Assembly (NCBI RefSeq): GCF_002723975.1
Contig: NZ_BEWO01000005.1
Coordinates: 62,001 to 126,000 of the forward strand
Direction: 5' to 3'
Length of the DNA: 64,000 bases
Source: Gluconobacter japonicus
GTDB taxonomy: Bacteria; Pseudomonadota; Alphaproteobacteria; Acetobacterales; Acetobacteraceae
In this document: positions 9,881 to 18,900 of the stretch, in pieces
How positions within the stretch are numbered: position 1 is the stretch's first letter
Layout: every line of letters begins with the position of its first letter
Made by a program: the position numbers and the translations under genes
The notes under the pieces: model-generated
Database searches by the model: none
Told to the model about the DNA's origin: nothing
Seen by the model: only the letters and a program-made list of their open reading frames with translations

Positions 9881-10162
9881 CTATGATCGAAAAGCTTCCC
9901 TGTAGCGAGAGAAAACAGCCCAGCCTATCGCTACAATTATGACACTAAATGAAAAAGATCCTGCCCACACAACAATAGCTGTTTTTGGTTCCGCCCATAA
10001 CGAACAGAGAAACGCAAGACAAAGAGACATAAAGCGTCCTATTCGAACGTGATATGAGGCCTTGTATTGGAACAGTTTAGCGAACCGGAGCATTTTTGGC
10101 TCACAGAGCGCCTGCATGACCAACCCTGCACTACAGAGCAGGATGCAAAGAACAATGATCAT
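9881..10162 (-). CDS. DUF3325-like small membrane protein
   Basis: This is a 93-residue protein with three hydrophobic segments. The central sequence (ALCEPKMLRFAKL...RIGRFMSLCLAFLCSL) resembles the DUF3325 family, whose genes accompany PepSY-domain membrane proteins in siderophore/iron-uptake loci. The start ATG (10162) overlaps the PepSY gene stop as ATGA, so translation is coupled. It is the last gene of a three-gene operon. Its molecular function is unknown. Confidence 0.75.
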   Translation of the reverse strand: MIIVLCILLCSAGLVMQALCEPKMLRFAKLFQYKASYHVRIGRFMSLCLAFLCSLWAEPKTAIVVWAGSFSFSVIIVAIGWAVFSRYREAFRS

Positions 10163-11619
10163 AGTCGACGAACCATCTGAAACGATATCAGCCCCAGAAG
10201 AAGGGCGCAGAGATCCGTCGTCGCAAAAACCGTTGGAGCATGGAAAACAGACACTCCAGATCGTGTCAGTAGATCAAGAGGCGTGAGGAGTATCGCCAAT
10301 ACCCCAAGCAGGCCCAACTGTAGTTTCCACCCAAGTGTCGATCTTCCCCACAGGCACAATAGAAGCCCGACTAAAGCACTAAAACACCACATAACAAAAA
10401 AGCTGTGAACTTCAGCAAGAGGACGAGACGTCAGGGAGACTGGCAACAAACGATTGGCCCAGAAAAATGTGAGTGTTGCCAGAAGGAAGCCTGGAAGCGC
10501 CCCGATCGTAAGCCCTTCGGCAATACGAAACATAATACGTTCCCCGGATTGTCTGCGACGCTTCATCAGGAAGATAACAGATCCGCTCCCGAACATGACT
10601 GCCCCCAGAACGCCGGATAGAAAATACATCCAGCGCAATCCAGAACCTGTCCAACGGGCAAAATGAAGACCTTCCATCAACTGCTGCGCATGCGTCACAG
10701 GGGTAGGAAGCAGAACATGGCGCAGAAAATGGCCATCTCTCGGACTGAAATCGACATGTTCGCGCGTCAGAAGCGGGCCAGACATATCAGTCCGCGTGAA
10801 CAGAATGCTATCACTCAGAAAAAGAATATGCCCGACCTGTCCGATGCCCAAGATCTGCTCAGATTGTGACAGCAACGGAGGCAGGGAAGGCAGCAGAGGA
10901 ATCTCTAGCCTTTCTTCTTTTGCAGGGACATCGGGGGAGGGATGGGTCGCAAAAAGCGCCTCAAACGACGCTATATAGGACACAGGCGGGAAAATCGTAC
11001 GGGCACGAATAAAGGTACCCGTGTAAGCCATCATGATGACAAAGGGCAGAAAGGGGACACTGGCAAGGATATGGACATCCAGCCAAGCTCTCAGTCTTGC
11101 AGCAAACGGCCGAAAGAGCAGAAGGTCCGGTATCAGCCCTTTCAGATGAATGATGATACCGGACCCTACTGTGACCAGAAGTGCTAGGCCAGCAAAGGCG
11201 ATGAGGGTTTCGCCATACAGCCCCGTCCGCATCGTGTAATGCAGGTCATAAAAAAATGTTCCCCCCGCAGTAGCACGCGCGTTAATCCGCTCACCTGTCT
11301 CAGGATTGAAGGGAACATTCAGAAATTCGTAGCCGTCATGGTGTTGGACACGCATGACGGGGTCACGCGCTGAAGGCAATGTTATAAAAGGCTTTTCCCC
11401 TTGTCTCAGCAGAGACTGGACATCAGGCAATGTGCGATCAAGAGCCTGAACAGAGAAGGGCGCTGCTTGCGGCGGAACTTCCGGCTGAAGCCATCGCGTT
11501 AGCTCGGTATCGAAGACTGCAAGACTGCCTGTCACGAAAACAAAAAAAAGAAGCAGTCCGGCTGAAAACCCAATCCATGCATGGAGCCATCCCATGCGCG
11601 TACGAAGAGTATCCTGCAT
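10159..11619 (-). CDS. PepSY-associated TM protein (PiuB/iron-uptake factor type)
   Basis: This is an inner-membrane protein of 486 residues with four main membrane helices. The start (RTRMGWLHAWIGFSAGLLLFFVFVTGSLAVFDTELTRWL) is the classic N-terminus of PepSY-associated TM proteins. Conserved blocks FFYDLHYTM and GIIIHLKGLIPDLLLFRPFAARLRAWLDVHI follow; a histidine-rich pattern of this kind has been linked to heme-binding or ferric-siderophore reduction in relatives. It is coupled at both ends (TGATG at 11617-11621, ATGA at 10159-10162) to the DUF3649-like and DUF3325-like genes. The likely role is reduction or processing of imported ferric siderophore, inferred from family context. Confidence 0.9.
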   Translation of the reverse strand: MQDTLRTRMGWLHAWIGFSAGLLLFFVFVTGSLAVFDTELTRWLQPEVPPQAAPFSVQALDRTLPDVQSLLRQGEKPFITLPSARDPVMRVQHHDGYEFLNVPFNPETGERINARATAGGTFFYDLHYTMRTGLYGETLIAFAGLALLVTVGSGIIIHLKGLIPDLLLFRPFAARLRAWLDVHILASVPFLPFVIMMAYTGTFIRARTIFPPVSYIASFEALFATHPSPDVPAKEERLEIPLLPSLPPLLSQSEQILGIGQVGHILFLSDSILFTRTDMSGPLLTREHVDFSPRDGHFLRHVLLPTPVTHAQQLMEGLHFARWTGSGLRWMYFLSGVLGAVMFGSGSVIFLMKRRRQSGERIMFRIAEGLTIGALPGFLLATLTFFWANRLLPVSLTSRPLAEVHSFFVMWCFSALVGLLLCLWGRSTLGWKLQLGLLGVLAILLTPLDLLTRSGVSVFHAPTVFATTDLCALLLGLISFQMVRRL

Positions 11620-11948
11620 CAGCGATTTATCATTAAGCCAGATGCTGCAATGAGGCAGGCGATCCCAACGACAATAGTGCCACGCAAAAAAATTTTCATC
11701 CCGAATGCAATCAGAAACAATATGGGAAACACACCCACTGCAATCATCTGTCCGAAAATCACGGCATCATGCCGAGTGCCAGGTCCCCAGAGTGGTGAAC
11801 CAAGCGTCACGAAATGGGCAAAAGTCCAAGCCAAAGCTAGACTGACAAGTCCTCTGCCAATCCATTGGGGGCCAGACGATGGCCTGCGTTTCAGAACGGT
11901 TTTTTGTTTAGAAGGCTCCCCAGAAGACATCAGCCCTCGCGACAACAT
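11619..11948 (-). CDS. DUF3649-like small membrane protein, first gene of iron-type operon
   Basis: This is a 109-residue protein read from ATG 11948, chosen because an AAGGA lies about 10 bases upstream; the frame runs open to 12188 but the added N-terminus looks non-coding. A hydrophilic lead (SSGEPSKQKTVLKRRPSS) is followed by three or four hydrophobic segments (GRGLVSLALAWTFAHFVTLG, AVIFGQMIAVGVFPILFLIAFG, TIVVGIACLIAASGLMI). Pattern and position (upstream of PepSY and DUF3325 genes) match DUF3649 iron-uptake accessory proteins, but similarity is weak. The stop overlaps the next start as TGATG. Confidence 0.65.
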   Translation of the reverse strand: MLSRGLMSSGEPSKQKTVLKRRPSSGPQWIGRGLVSLALAWTFAHFVTLGSPLWGPGTRHDAVIFGQMIAVGVFPILFLIAFGMKIFLRGTIVVGIACLIAASGLMINR

Positions 11949-12390
11949 GCAATTTTTTCCTTCAGCCGCAGTATGAACTGTATCATTCTCGCGCATACCA
12001 GTTGCTGCACCTTCAAAACTATCATGACCGATCAGGTGTTCGCTTCTCAAACTTATTGTTGAAAAACCATGTCTTACCACAAACGAACGATCAATTTGGT
12101 AACGAAAGATCGCTGAGTAGATATTCCAGACATAAGCACACCAACTGTGACAAGATCGATGGTGATCTTTACCAGACTCATTGAGCATTCATTGCGGTAT
12201 AAAAATTATTCAGGATGAAACAACCGACCTGGATGCACCACGATCACCCACCACTACACAGGTTTTTCTACAAAAGCCTTCACACTGAATAACATTTGAT
12301 AAGCCCAATGCCCTGAAACAGGGCGTTGCCATTCTTAACTGCAGCTTCTCACCACAAGCCGTAGATAACACCGTCGATTTGGAGTGAGTT
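11949..12390. other. non-coding stretch between iron-type operon and proline-rich gene
   Basis: This relatively A+T-rich region holds the divergent promoters for the minus-strand operon and the plus-strand proline-rich gene. The only clear structure is a GCCCTG-AAA-CAGGGC hairpin at 12310-12324. I saw no tRNA, no convincing small gene and no unambiguous Fur site; GCATTCATTGC near 12186-12196 is only a partial palindrome. Confidence 0.5.
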
Positions 12391-12756
12391 ATGCTAATTA
12401 GATACGGTGAATTTCTTCTGGCGGCAGGACTATTGCTTCCTGCGGCTACGCTTGCTCAGAGTTCCACTGTCTATAACGGACAGACTTATACAACCGTGAG
12501 TCAGGCGGCTCCATCTTATGGAAATGATGACAAAGAGTCGGGCAACGATAAAGCGCAAGATCATAGATGTGGCCCACCTCCTGATAGAGACAGAAGAGGG
12601 CCGCCGCCTGATAACAGTCAAATGGGAAACAGACCCCCGCCACCGCCAATGGATGATCAGGCCCACCGCCCACCTCCCCCAGATGGCTGTCGTCCTCCAC
12701 CCCCTCCAGAAAATGCATCCGGAACATTTGATCGGGACAACCAATATCCGAACTAG
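12391..12756 (+). CDS. small exported proline-rich protein
   Basis: This 121-residue protein matches no family I recognise. GGAG lies about 6 bases before ATG 12391. A signal peptide (about residues 1-22, LLAAGLLLPAATLAQ) is followed by a short polar stretch and then repeated proline clusters (PPPDR, PPPDN, PPPPPMDD, PPPPDG, PPPPPE) with two cysteines, each preceding a proline cluster. The composition suggests an extended, periplasmic or surface-exposed polypeptide. It is divergent from the iron-type membrane operon. A coding origin is supported by the signal peptide and ribosome binding site. Confidence 0.7.
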   Translation: MLIRYGEFLLAAGLLLPAATLAQSSTVYNGQTYTTVSQAAPSYGNDDKESGNDKAQDHRCGPPPDRDRRGPPPDNSQMGNRPPPPPMDDQAHRPPPPDGCRPPPPPENASGTFDRDNQYPN

Positions 12757-12780
12757 CCGTCCCAAAAGAACCACACAGTG

Positions 12781-12809
12781 AAGGTTGGCTGATCTCCATC
12801 ACCAACCTT
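12781..12809. terminator. hairpin downstream of proline-rich gene
   Basis: Arms AAGGTTGG and CCAACCTT flank a 13-base loop, about 25 bases after the stop. There is no T-run, so the terminator call is tentative. Confidence 0.4.
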
Positions 12810-12998
12810 GCCTGATCGGTACTGAAGTATGACACTCTGAGTACGGTTTCCGCACAGTTCCGTTTGTCAGAACCGACACCCCCATCAGCACTTTGTTTAT
12901 GATTTGTTCCGATCACTAGTGGACACAAACCAAGTTGAGGGAAGGGGCAGAAATTGCAGCCTTTGGTCAATAAGGGTCACTAATGGTGGGGGTATCGC

Positions 12999-13089
12999 TG
13001 GCGGAGAGAGTGGGATTCGAACCCACGGTACGCTATTAACGTACACACGCTTTCCAAGCGTGCGCCTTAAGCCGCTCGGCCATCTCTCC
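12999..13089 (-). tRNA. tRNA-Ser (anticodon GGA)
   Basis: The minus strand reads as a class II tRNA of 91 nt including an encoded CCA. The acceptor stem GGAGAGA/TCTCTCC has discriminator G. The anticodon loop is CTTGGAAAG with anticodon GGA (reads UCC/UCU). A long variable arm (GTACGTTAATAGCGTAC) and a T-arm GTTCGAATC are present. No integrase gene or duplicated attachment site is nearby. Confidence 0.96.
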
Positions 13090-13129
13090 TGTCGAGCGAG
13101 GTGGTATTTACGAAAAGCTCTTTCGGAGA

Positions 13130-13765
13130 TCAACCCCCAAAACGCGCCTTTTCGACAAATTTTTTGATTAAATCGTGAGACTTATGGCCAGGGCTATCTT
13201 CCACCCCCGAAGATACATCTACTGCAGGCGCTCCGCTGGCCTGCAATGCATTACCAACATTGGAAGGGTTCAGGCCTCCTGCCAGCATCCAGAACGCTGG
13301 GGCAGACCAGCTTTTGGTCAATGTCCAGTCAAATGTACGCCCTAAACCACCTGGACGGCCGTCTCCTTCCTGATGCGGAGCCTCAATCACATACCCATCA
13401 AGTTCAGAACGGGAAGGGAGGTCAGACGATGAAGCTACACCTCTCGCAAGCCATGTAGGGAGACCAAAACGTTCCCTTATGGCTTTCGCTCTTTCTTCAG
13501 TGTCGTAGATCTGCAGAACATCAAGCTTCACAGACTGAAGAGTTTGTTCGATTGCTTCGTCATCGGCCTTGACGAACAAGCCGACGCGCACAGGCCCGCC
13601 CATGGAACAGGAAGGCGCGCTATCATTCAAAATCTTAGCCTGCTCGCGTGTCACATAACGCGGAGAGGCCTGATAAAAGACGAAACCAACCCAATCGACC
13701 TGCAAACCGGCACAGAGCTGCATGGTTGAAACATCCCGCACACCGCAGATCTTGACACCGATCAT
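13130..13765 (-). CDS. trpF: phosphoribosylanthranilate isomerase
   Basis: This is step 3 of tryptophan synthesis in the cytoplasm, converting N-(5'-phosphoribosyl)anthranilate to CdRP; 211 residues, normal length. Family motifs are visible: KICGVRD at the start (catalytic Cys7-type position), DWVGFVFYQASPRYV, and near the C-terminus WMLAGGLNPSNVGNAL and AVDVSSGVEDSPGHKSHDLI. The start ATG overlaps the pyrF stop as ATGA, so the two are coupled. No other trp genes are present here. Confidence 0.97.
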   Translation of the reverse strand: MIGVKICGVRDVSTMQLCAGLQVDWVGFVFYQASPRYVTREQAKILNDSAPSCSMGGPVRVGLFVKADDEAIEQTLQSVKLDVLQIYDTEERAKAIRERFGLPTWLARGVASSSDLPSRSELDGYVIEAPHQEGDGRPGGLGRTFDWTLTKSWSAPAFWMLAGGLNPSNVGNALQASGAPAVDVSSGVEDSPGHKSHDLIKKFVEKARFGG

Positions 13766-14472
13766 GCGCTGGCAAGCTCAGCCATGATCTCCTGAGCTGC
13801 GAGAGCAGGGTTAGGAGCGCGTGTGATGGGACGCCCGACAACAATCCAGTCAGCGCCAGCCTGAGCCGCCTGTGTCGGTGTCATGATCCGTTTCTGATCG
13901 TTGGAGGCACTGCCAGCAGGGCGGATACCAGGCACAACCAGAACAGGTTTGTCGCCCAGAGCATCACGCAGAAGCGCAATTTCGTGAGCCGAGCAGACAA
14001 GTCCATCCGCTCCCGCTGAGATTGCCAGTTTTCCAAGCCGCAGCACCTGTTCCTGCGGCGTAGCATTCACGCCGGTTTCACGAAGGCCAGCGTCGTCCAT
14101 GCTCGTCAAAACAGTAACGGCAAGCAGGCGAGGACGATGCACTTCATCTGGGAATGCCTTTTCCAGCGCTTCGCGAGAGCGGGAAATCATCTCTGCTCCA
14201 CCACAGGCATGAATGGTCGTCAGGGCAGGTCGTAAAGGTGCGAGCGCTGAGAGGCCGGAAGCAACCGTGTTGGGAATATCGTGCAGCTTGAGGTCCAGGA
14301 AGAGTTGGTGACCTGTCGAGACCGCCCGAACCGCATCCAGACCACAGGCGTAAGTAAACTCAAGCCCAAGCTTGATGGCATCGACCGTCTTGCCGAGGGT
14401 CACGGACCACTCTTCTGCCTGTGACCGGCTATTCGTATCAAAAGCAGCAATCAGCTTGGTTCTCTTGGACAT
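13762..14472 (-). CDS. pyrF: orotidine 5'-phosphate decarboxylase
   Basis: This is the last step of UMP synthesis, decarboxylating OMP; 236 residues. The N-terminus IAAFDTNSRSQAEEW contains the active-site Asp. LFLDLKLHDIPNTV is the catalytic DxKxxDI block, and VPGIRPAGSASNDQKRIMTPTQAAQAGADWIVVGRPI is the C-terminal phosphate-binding block. It is upstream of, and overlaps, trpF. A LapA-like gene lies 8 bp before it on the same strand, so a three-gene transcript is likely. Confidence 0.97.
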   Translation of the reverse strand: MSKRTKLIAAFDTNSRSQAEEWSVTLGKTVDAIKLGLEFTYACGLDAVRAVSTGHQLFLDLKLHDIPNTVASGLSALAPLRPALTTIHACGGAEMISRSREALEKAFPDEVHRPRLLAVTVLTSMDDAGLRETGVNATPQEQVLRLGKLAISAGADGLVCSAHEIALLRDALGDKPVLVVPGIRPAGSASNDQKRIMTPTQAAQAGADWIVVGRPITRAPNPALAAQEIMAELASA

Positions 14473-14480
14473 GGTGATAA

Positions 14481-14813
14481 TCAGATCCGGTTTTCAGATG
14501 AGGGGACTGTCGTTGCTGTGGCAACAGGAGGAGTCTGAAGACGGTCAAGCCGCTGGTGCAGTTCCACCAACTGGCTTTCCAGCGTGCGAACATGTGCTTC
14601 AGACCGGCGAGCGCGCGAACGCTGCCGCAGTTCGCCAACCCAGCCAGTCAGGAAGCCAAAAATCAGGCCAGCAACACCGATGCCAAGTGCCAGGGTTCCC
14701 ACCGAAAGATGCCAGCCGAAAGAAATCAGCCAGATTGGTTCAAGATCAGTATTACTCAGAGCAAAAACGATCAGGGCAGCCAGAAAAATAACGATAAAAA
14801 GAAGTCTCAGCAT
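14481..14813 (-). CDS. LapA-domain (DUF1049) small membrane protein
   Basis: This is a 110-residue inner-membrane protein. Two membrane helices (about residues 4-19 and 35-60) with the ALSNTD...I...F pattern between them are typical of LapA/DUF1049 proteins. A basic coiled-coil tail follows (ELRQRSRARRSEAHVRTLESQLVELHQRLDRLQ). Relatives such as E. coli LapA work with LapB in lipopolysaccharide assembly control; no lapB is seen here. It is first in a likely lapA-pyrF-trpF transcript. The 5' leader contains an AGGGCG/CGCCCT hairpin at 14839-14856. Confidence 0.87.
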   Translation of the reverse strand: MLRLLFIVIFLAALIVFALSNTDLEPIWLISFGWHLSVGTLALGIGVAGLIFGFLTGWVGELRQRSRARRSEAHVRTLESQLVELHQRLDRLQTPPVATATTVPSSENRI

Positions 14814-14978
14814 GGGGAAGTCCTATCGTGCTGCCTGCAGGGCGGCAAGACGCCCTCAGGAGGATTGATTTCCTGTCAGCACTCATGGTGTGCTCTTGTC
14901 ACGGGACATAACCAAGCACCGATGCTGACGTTCCGTTAAGGCGATAACATTCCCAGTATTTTACTGAAAGGGACCGCC

Positions 14979-15269
14979 GTGCCTGAAGTCATACCACTCC
15001 GCCCGGCATTGCCAAAAGCCGACATTTTATGGGCCGTAATCGCATCACAGGGGAAACGCACGATCATTGCAGACATTTATGTCTCGCGCGAAGCCGCAGA
15101 GTCAGACTGCCAGTGGCGGACATCGCAGGTCCGGGCATACGCTTACTTCCTGATGGGTGAGCAACAGCCGCCACCCAGTTACCATATTCGTCGGATCGCC
15201 CGCGCAGAACTTCCAAGGCGGTGGACGCCACTTCCGGCACTCGGAATACTGCGTGGACGGTTAATATAG
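14979..15269 (+). CDS. hypothetical protein, 96 residues
   Basis: I do not recognise this protein. It starts at GTG 14979 with AAAGGGA about 7 bases upstream, which supports expression. It is soluble and basic, with no signal peptide or membrane segment. Notable stretches are IIADIYVSREAAESDCQWR and the arginine/proline-rich C-terminus (HIRRIARAELPRRWTPLPALGILRGRLI). It lies alone between divergent lapA and secB. Confidence 0.6.
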   Translation: MPEVIPLRPALPKADILWAVIASQGKRTIIADIYVSREAAESDCQWRTSQVRAYAYFLMGEQQPPPSYHIRRIARAELPRRWTPLPALGILRGRLI

Positions 15270-15395
15270 TCTGATTTAGAAAGCCATTGGGTAGCCAAAA
15301 TTCCCCCCTCATGACACAAGATAGGCTTATGTCATTGTCCTGCGTTTTCAAATGACAACGCAGACTGTGTTGTGCAGATTACAGGTAAGGTCAGG

Positions 15396-15917
15396 ATGAA
15401 CGATCACAATCATGCAGATACACTTCAGGGCGCGTCCGGAAGTTCTGTGCCCCGTGAATCCAGCCCTGGGCTGGTTGTTGGCTCCCAGTATCTTCGTACC
15501 CTGTCCATTGACGTTCAGAACACTCCTGACATCTATCGTGACATCCCGGCTCAACCTCATGTAGGCATGACCGTAGATGTGACGGCCCGGCAACTCCCCG
15601 GCGGCGGACAGCCAAGCTTCGAGGTTACTCTGGTCATCCGCGCTCAGGGTCTGGATGCCGCTCCGGTCCCGAATGCCCCTGCTCCTCGCGTGCTCTATGA
15701 AATCCATATTGCTTATGCGGGCCTTTTTGGTCTTTCAGGAGCAATGACGCAGGCTATTGCAGAGCCGCTTCTTCTCGTCGAAGCTCCGAAATATCTTTTC
15801 CCCTCGGCCCGGGCAGCAATGCTCAATGCCGTCCGGGAAGCTGGTTTTCCTGTTGGGAATATCCAGCCCATCAATTTCCATGACCTCTGGCAGAGCCGTC
15901 GGCTTCAGCAGGGCTGA
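15396..15917 (+). CDS. secB: protein-export chaperone SecB
   Basis: This is a cytoplasmic tetrameric chaperone that keeps preproteins unfolded for SecA; 173-174 residues from ATG 15396, which has AAGG about 5-6 bases upstream. The core is SecB-like: [22 protein letters not shown], the [11 protein letters not shown] strand, and the [37 protein letters not shown] block with the conserved P-x-x-L-F-P/R pattern. It lies 48 bp before the large glycosyltransferase gene. Confidence 0.95.
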   Translation: MNDHNHADTLQGASGSSVPRESSPGLVVGSQYLRTLSIDVQNTPDIYRDIPAQPHVGMTVDVTARQLPGGGQPSFEVTLVIRAQGLDAAPVPNAPAPRVLYEIHIAYAGLFGLSGAMTQAIAEPLLLVEAPKYLFPSARAAMLNAVREAGFPVGNIQPINFHDLWQSRRLQQG

Positions 15918-15965
15918 TAACATTCAATCGTCAAAGACAAAGACGCGTGGGGGAACAAGGTCGTC

Positions 15966-18900
15966 ATGAGTTTGAAAGACTATATTCTTGCTTCTCCAGC
16001 CTTTTCCGGCAACAGACCTCCGGTCTGGGGCCGCTTTGATGCTGAATGGTATCGAACCCGCTACGCGCGTCTTCTTCGTGAGGAGCAGCTTCTCAAAAGT
16101 GACGGTTCAGTTCTGGATCTCAGCAATGAATCCATGGAGCAACACTGGCTGGAGCAGGGGGCAAGCCAAGGCCTGTCCCCCAATCGGTTTTTCGATGAAG
16201 AATGGTATCTGAGGCAGAACCCGGATGTGCGGGACGGAATCAGCTATGGCGTCTTCAGTTGTGGCTTTCTGCATTATTGCGAAAGCGGTTTTCGTAGCCG
16301 CTCACCACACTGGCTTTTCTCGGAAACTGAATATTTTACCCGCAATACAGACCTTAGTCTGCCAGTCCTGATTTCTCAGGGTTTCAGCAACGGGTATGAC
16401 CATTATCTGACAGACGGTGAACAGGAACAGAGACAGGCGCACGCTTTTTTCAAGTCCTCTGTTTTCCGGATGGCCAGCCTGACCCGAGGCATTTCATACG
16501 ATATCGGCAAAGGTGATTTTCGACAGTTCCTGATGTCATCAGAGGCAGGCTTGTGTCGGAGTTCATGGTATTTCGATCCAGAGTGGTATCTTGCTGCCTA
16601 TCCAGATGTTGAAAATGCCATCAAAGACGGCGTTTTCCTGAACGCCCTGCATCATTATCTGACAAATACCACTCCGCGGGCATACAACCCGAACCAGTGG
16701 TTCAGCGAAAGCCACTACGCCCATCTCTACCCGGATGTCGCACAGATCGTGACCGATGGCGGGTTCCGGAACGGGTATGATCATTTTGTGCGTTATGGCG
16801 CCCGTGAGATGCGGACCCCTCAGGTCGATGTAGATCTGAAGAGCTTTTCCGAAGAGCCAGGAATTCAGCGTAAGCTGAGAGAAGGTCAATTCGAAGACGT
16901 ATTTGCGCTCTGGGTCCAGTCCCAGGGAAAGATTGCTGTCACGCAGGACATTCCGGATGCTTCTGCGGAGCAATACAGGAATTTGGATTTGCAACGAGCG
17001 GGGACACTGATCCCGTCCATTGTTCGCTCTCCTCTGGACTTCCGCCTGATCCGCTCTCCGGAAATCAGCGTTGTCATCCCGGTAACAAACCAGTTTCTGG
17101 AGACACTCTCTACACTGGCCGCCTTGCATGCAAACGGAGCCGGGGCAATCGATATCATCATCGTAGATACTGGATCGAGCGATGAAACGACGCAGATCGA
17201 GCGTCTTGTAAGAGGGATCCGCGTTCTTCGTCCAACTGCCCGGACAACCACACCAGAGCAGATCCGTCATGCCGTAGAGCTTGCGCGTGCCGATATTGTT
17301 CTCCTGATGGAACCAGGTACACAACCGTTCCCCAATACGTTGTCTGCCGCTTTACGTGCCTTTGATTCCCCGGATGTCTGGGCTGTCGGGGGGCAATCTC
17401 TGGGCCTTGATGGCCGGGTTCTTGAAGCAGGCACGATTGTTTGGCGGGATGCTTCGACCCTCAGATTTGGCACAGGTCAGCGCGCAAACGAGCCAGAGAT
17501 CGGGTTCTGCCGTCAGGTAGATGCCATCTCTATTGGTATGTTGTTCTGTCGACGGGACAAGCTGGCTGCGTGTGGTGGTATCGACCAGGTTTGTATTGGG
17601 TCGGAAACCCGGCTTTTGTCTTTGTGTCTGGCTCTGCGTCAGGCGGGCGGTAAGATTGTCTATGATCCTTCCGTTCTGGATCGGACCCGGCCACCAACCG
17701 CTTTACCTGAAGACTTCCTGCGGAGGAATCAAACTTGGTTAAGACGTAGATTTTCAGCCATACTTTCCCGATACCCTATGGTCGGGACGTCTGTTTTCAG
17801 AGCGCGCTTTGCATCTGGCGTACCGACAGTGCTGGTGCTGTGTTCCACATTACCTCACCGCTTTCTCGGTTCGCCCCATCTTCGGACCCAGGAATTGATT
17901 CTGGCCCTGAGCCGGAAGGGGTACCACGTGACAGTCTTCCCGTTGGAAGGGGGCGTGACCGATCCTGTAACAGTCGCACTCGATTTCCCCTCGAACGTAG
18001 AAATCATGAACGAGAGCGATATTTCAGAGCTCCCGGAATTCCTTAATGATCGCGCTGCATCCTTCGATGTTCTCTGGGTCACGGGAGCCAACACACTCCA
18101 TCGCACAGGTGCCATACTGCGATCGCACTCTGCCATTCTTCCCAAATTGAATATGGTTCTGGATCTTGATGGAACCGCAGCGGAGGAAAATTATCTTCGA
18201 AGACGCGTTGGTGCGCATGATGATCGCGAGCAAATGCTCGATGATCTTGATCGCGAACTGGCAGACGCCTGGATGTGTCAGGCGCTTGCCTGTTCCCATG
18301 CCGAAGAAGCAGAAAATCTCCGTGCGCTCGGTTATGGTAACGTACTTGAACTCAACTATGCCCCGCGCGTCATTCCTACGACAGTTCCAGGCTTTCATGA
18401 TCGTACTGGAATTCTTTTTGCGCTACCCTGCGCCACTTCGGGCTGCGCGGCACATGATGGGCTGGATTGGTTTGTGCATCAGGTTTTGCATGAATTGTCC
18501 GGCCGTCTTCCGTCTGATGCGACAATCCTGTTTGCTGGACATCGAGGCAGCGATATTGACCTAACCCCTTACACACGGGCGGTAGGGATTGAGCCGCTTC
18601 CTGATAGCGTCGACATGAATGCACTCTACCGTTCCCGTAGAATCATGATCGATCCTTCCCGTGTCATGAGTGCTCCCTCACAAGAAATTCTAGATGCCGC
18701 TGCCGCCGGTCTTCCCTCCGTGCTGACAGAAACGACCATGCAACAGCTTGGCTGGTCAGAAGAATCCGGCGAATGCGTTGCAGGTGGTTTCTGCAACCCA
18801 GCTCTTTTCGCAGATGCTGTTATACGGTTGTATCAAGATGAAGACCTTTGGAATCGCGTCAGTCAAAACGCCAGACACTTCGTCACGTCCCTGTCTGGAT

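Noticed and set aside
12165-12205. Possible Fur-type operator around GCATTCATTGC before the iron-type operon
   Set aside because: Only a short, imperfect palindrome; it does not match a Fur or Irr/RirA consensus well enough to claim.
12999-13089. tRNA-Ser as an integration site for a genomic island
   Set aside because: No integrase, no duplicated tRNA 3' end and no foreign gene block were seen beside it.
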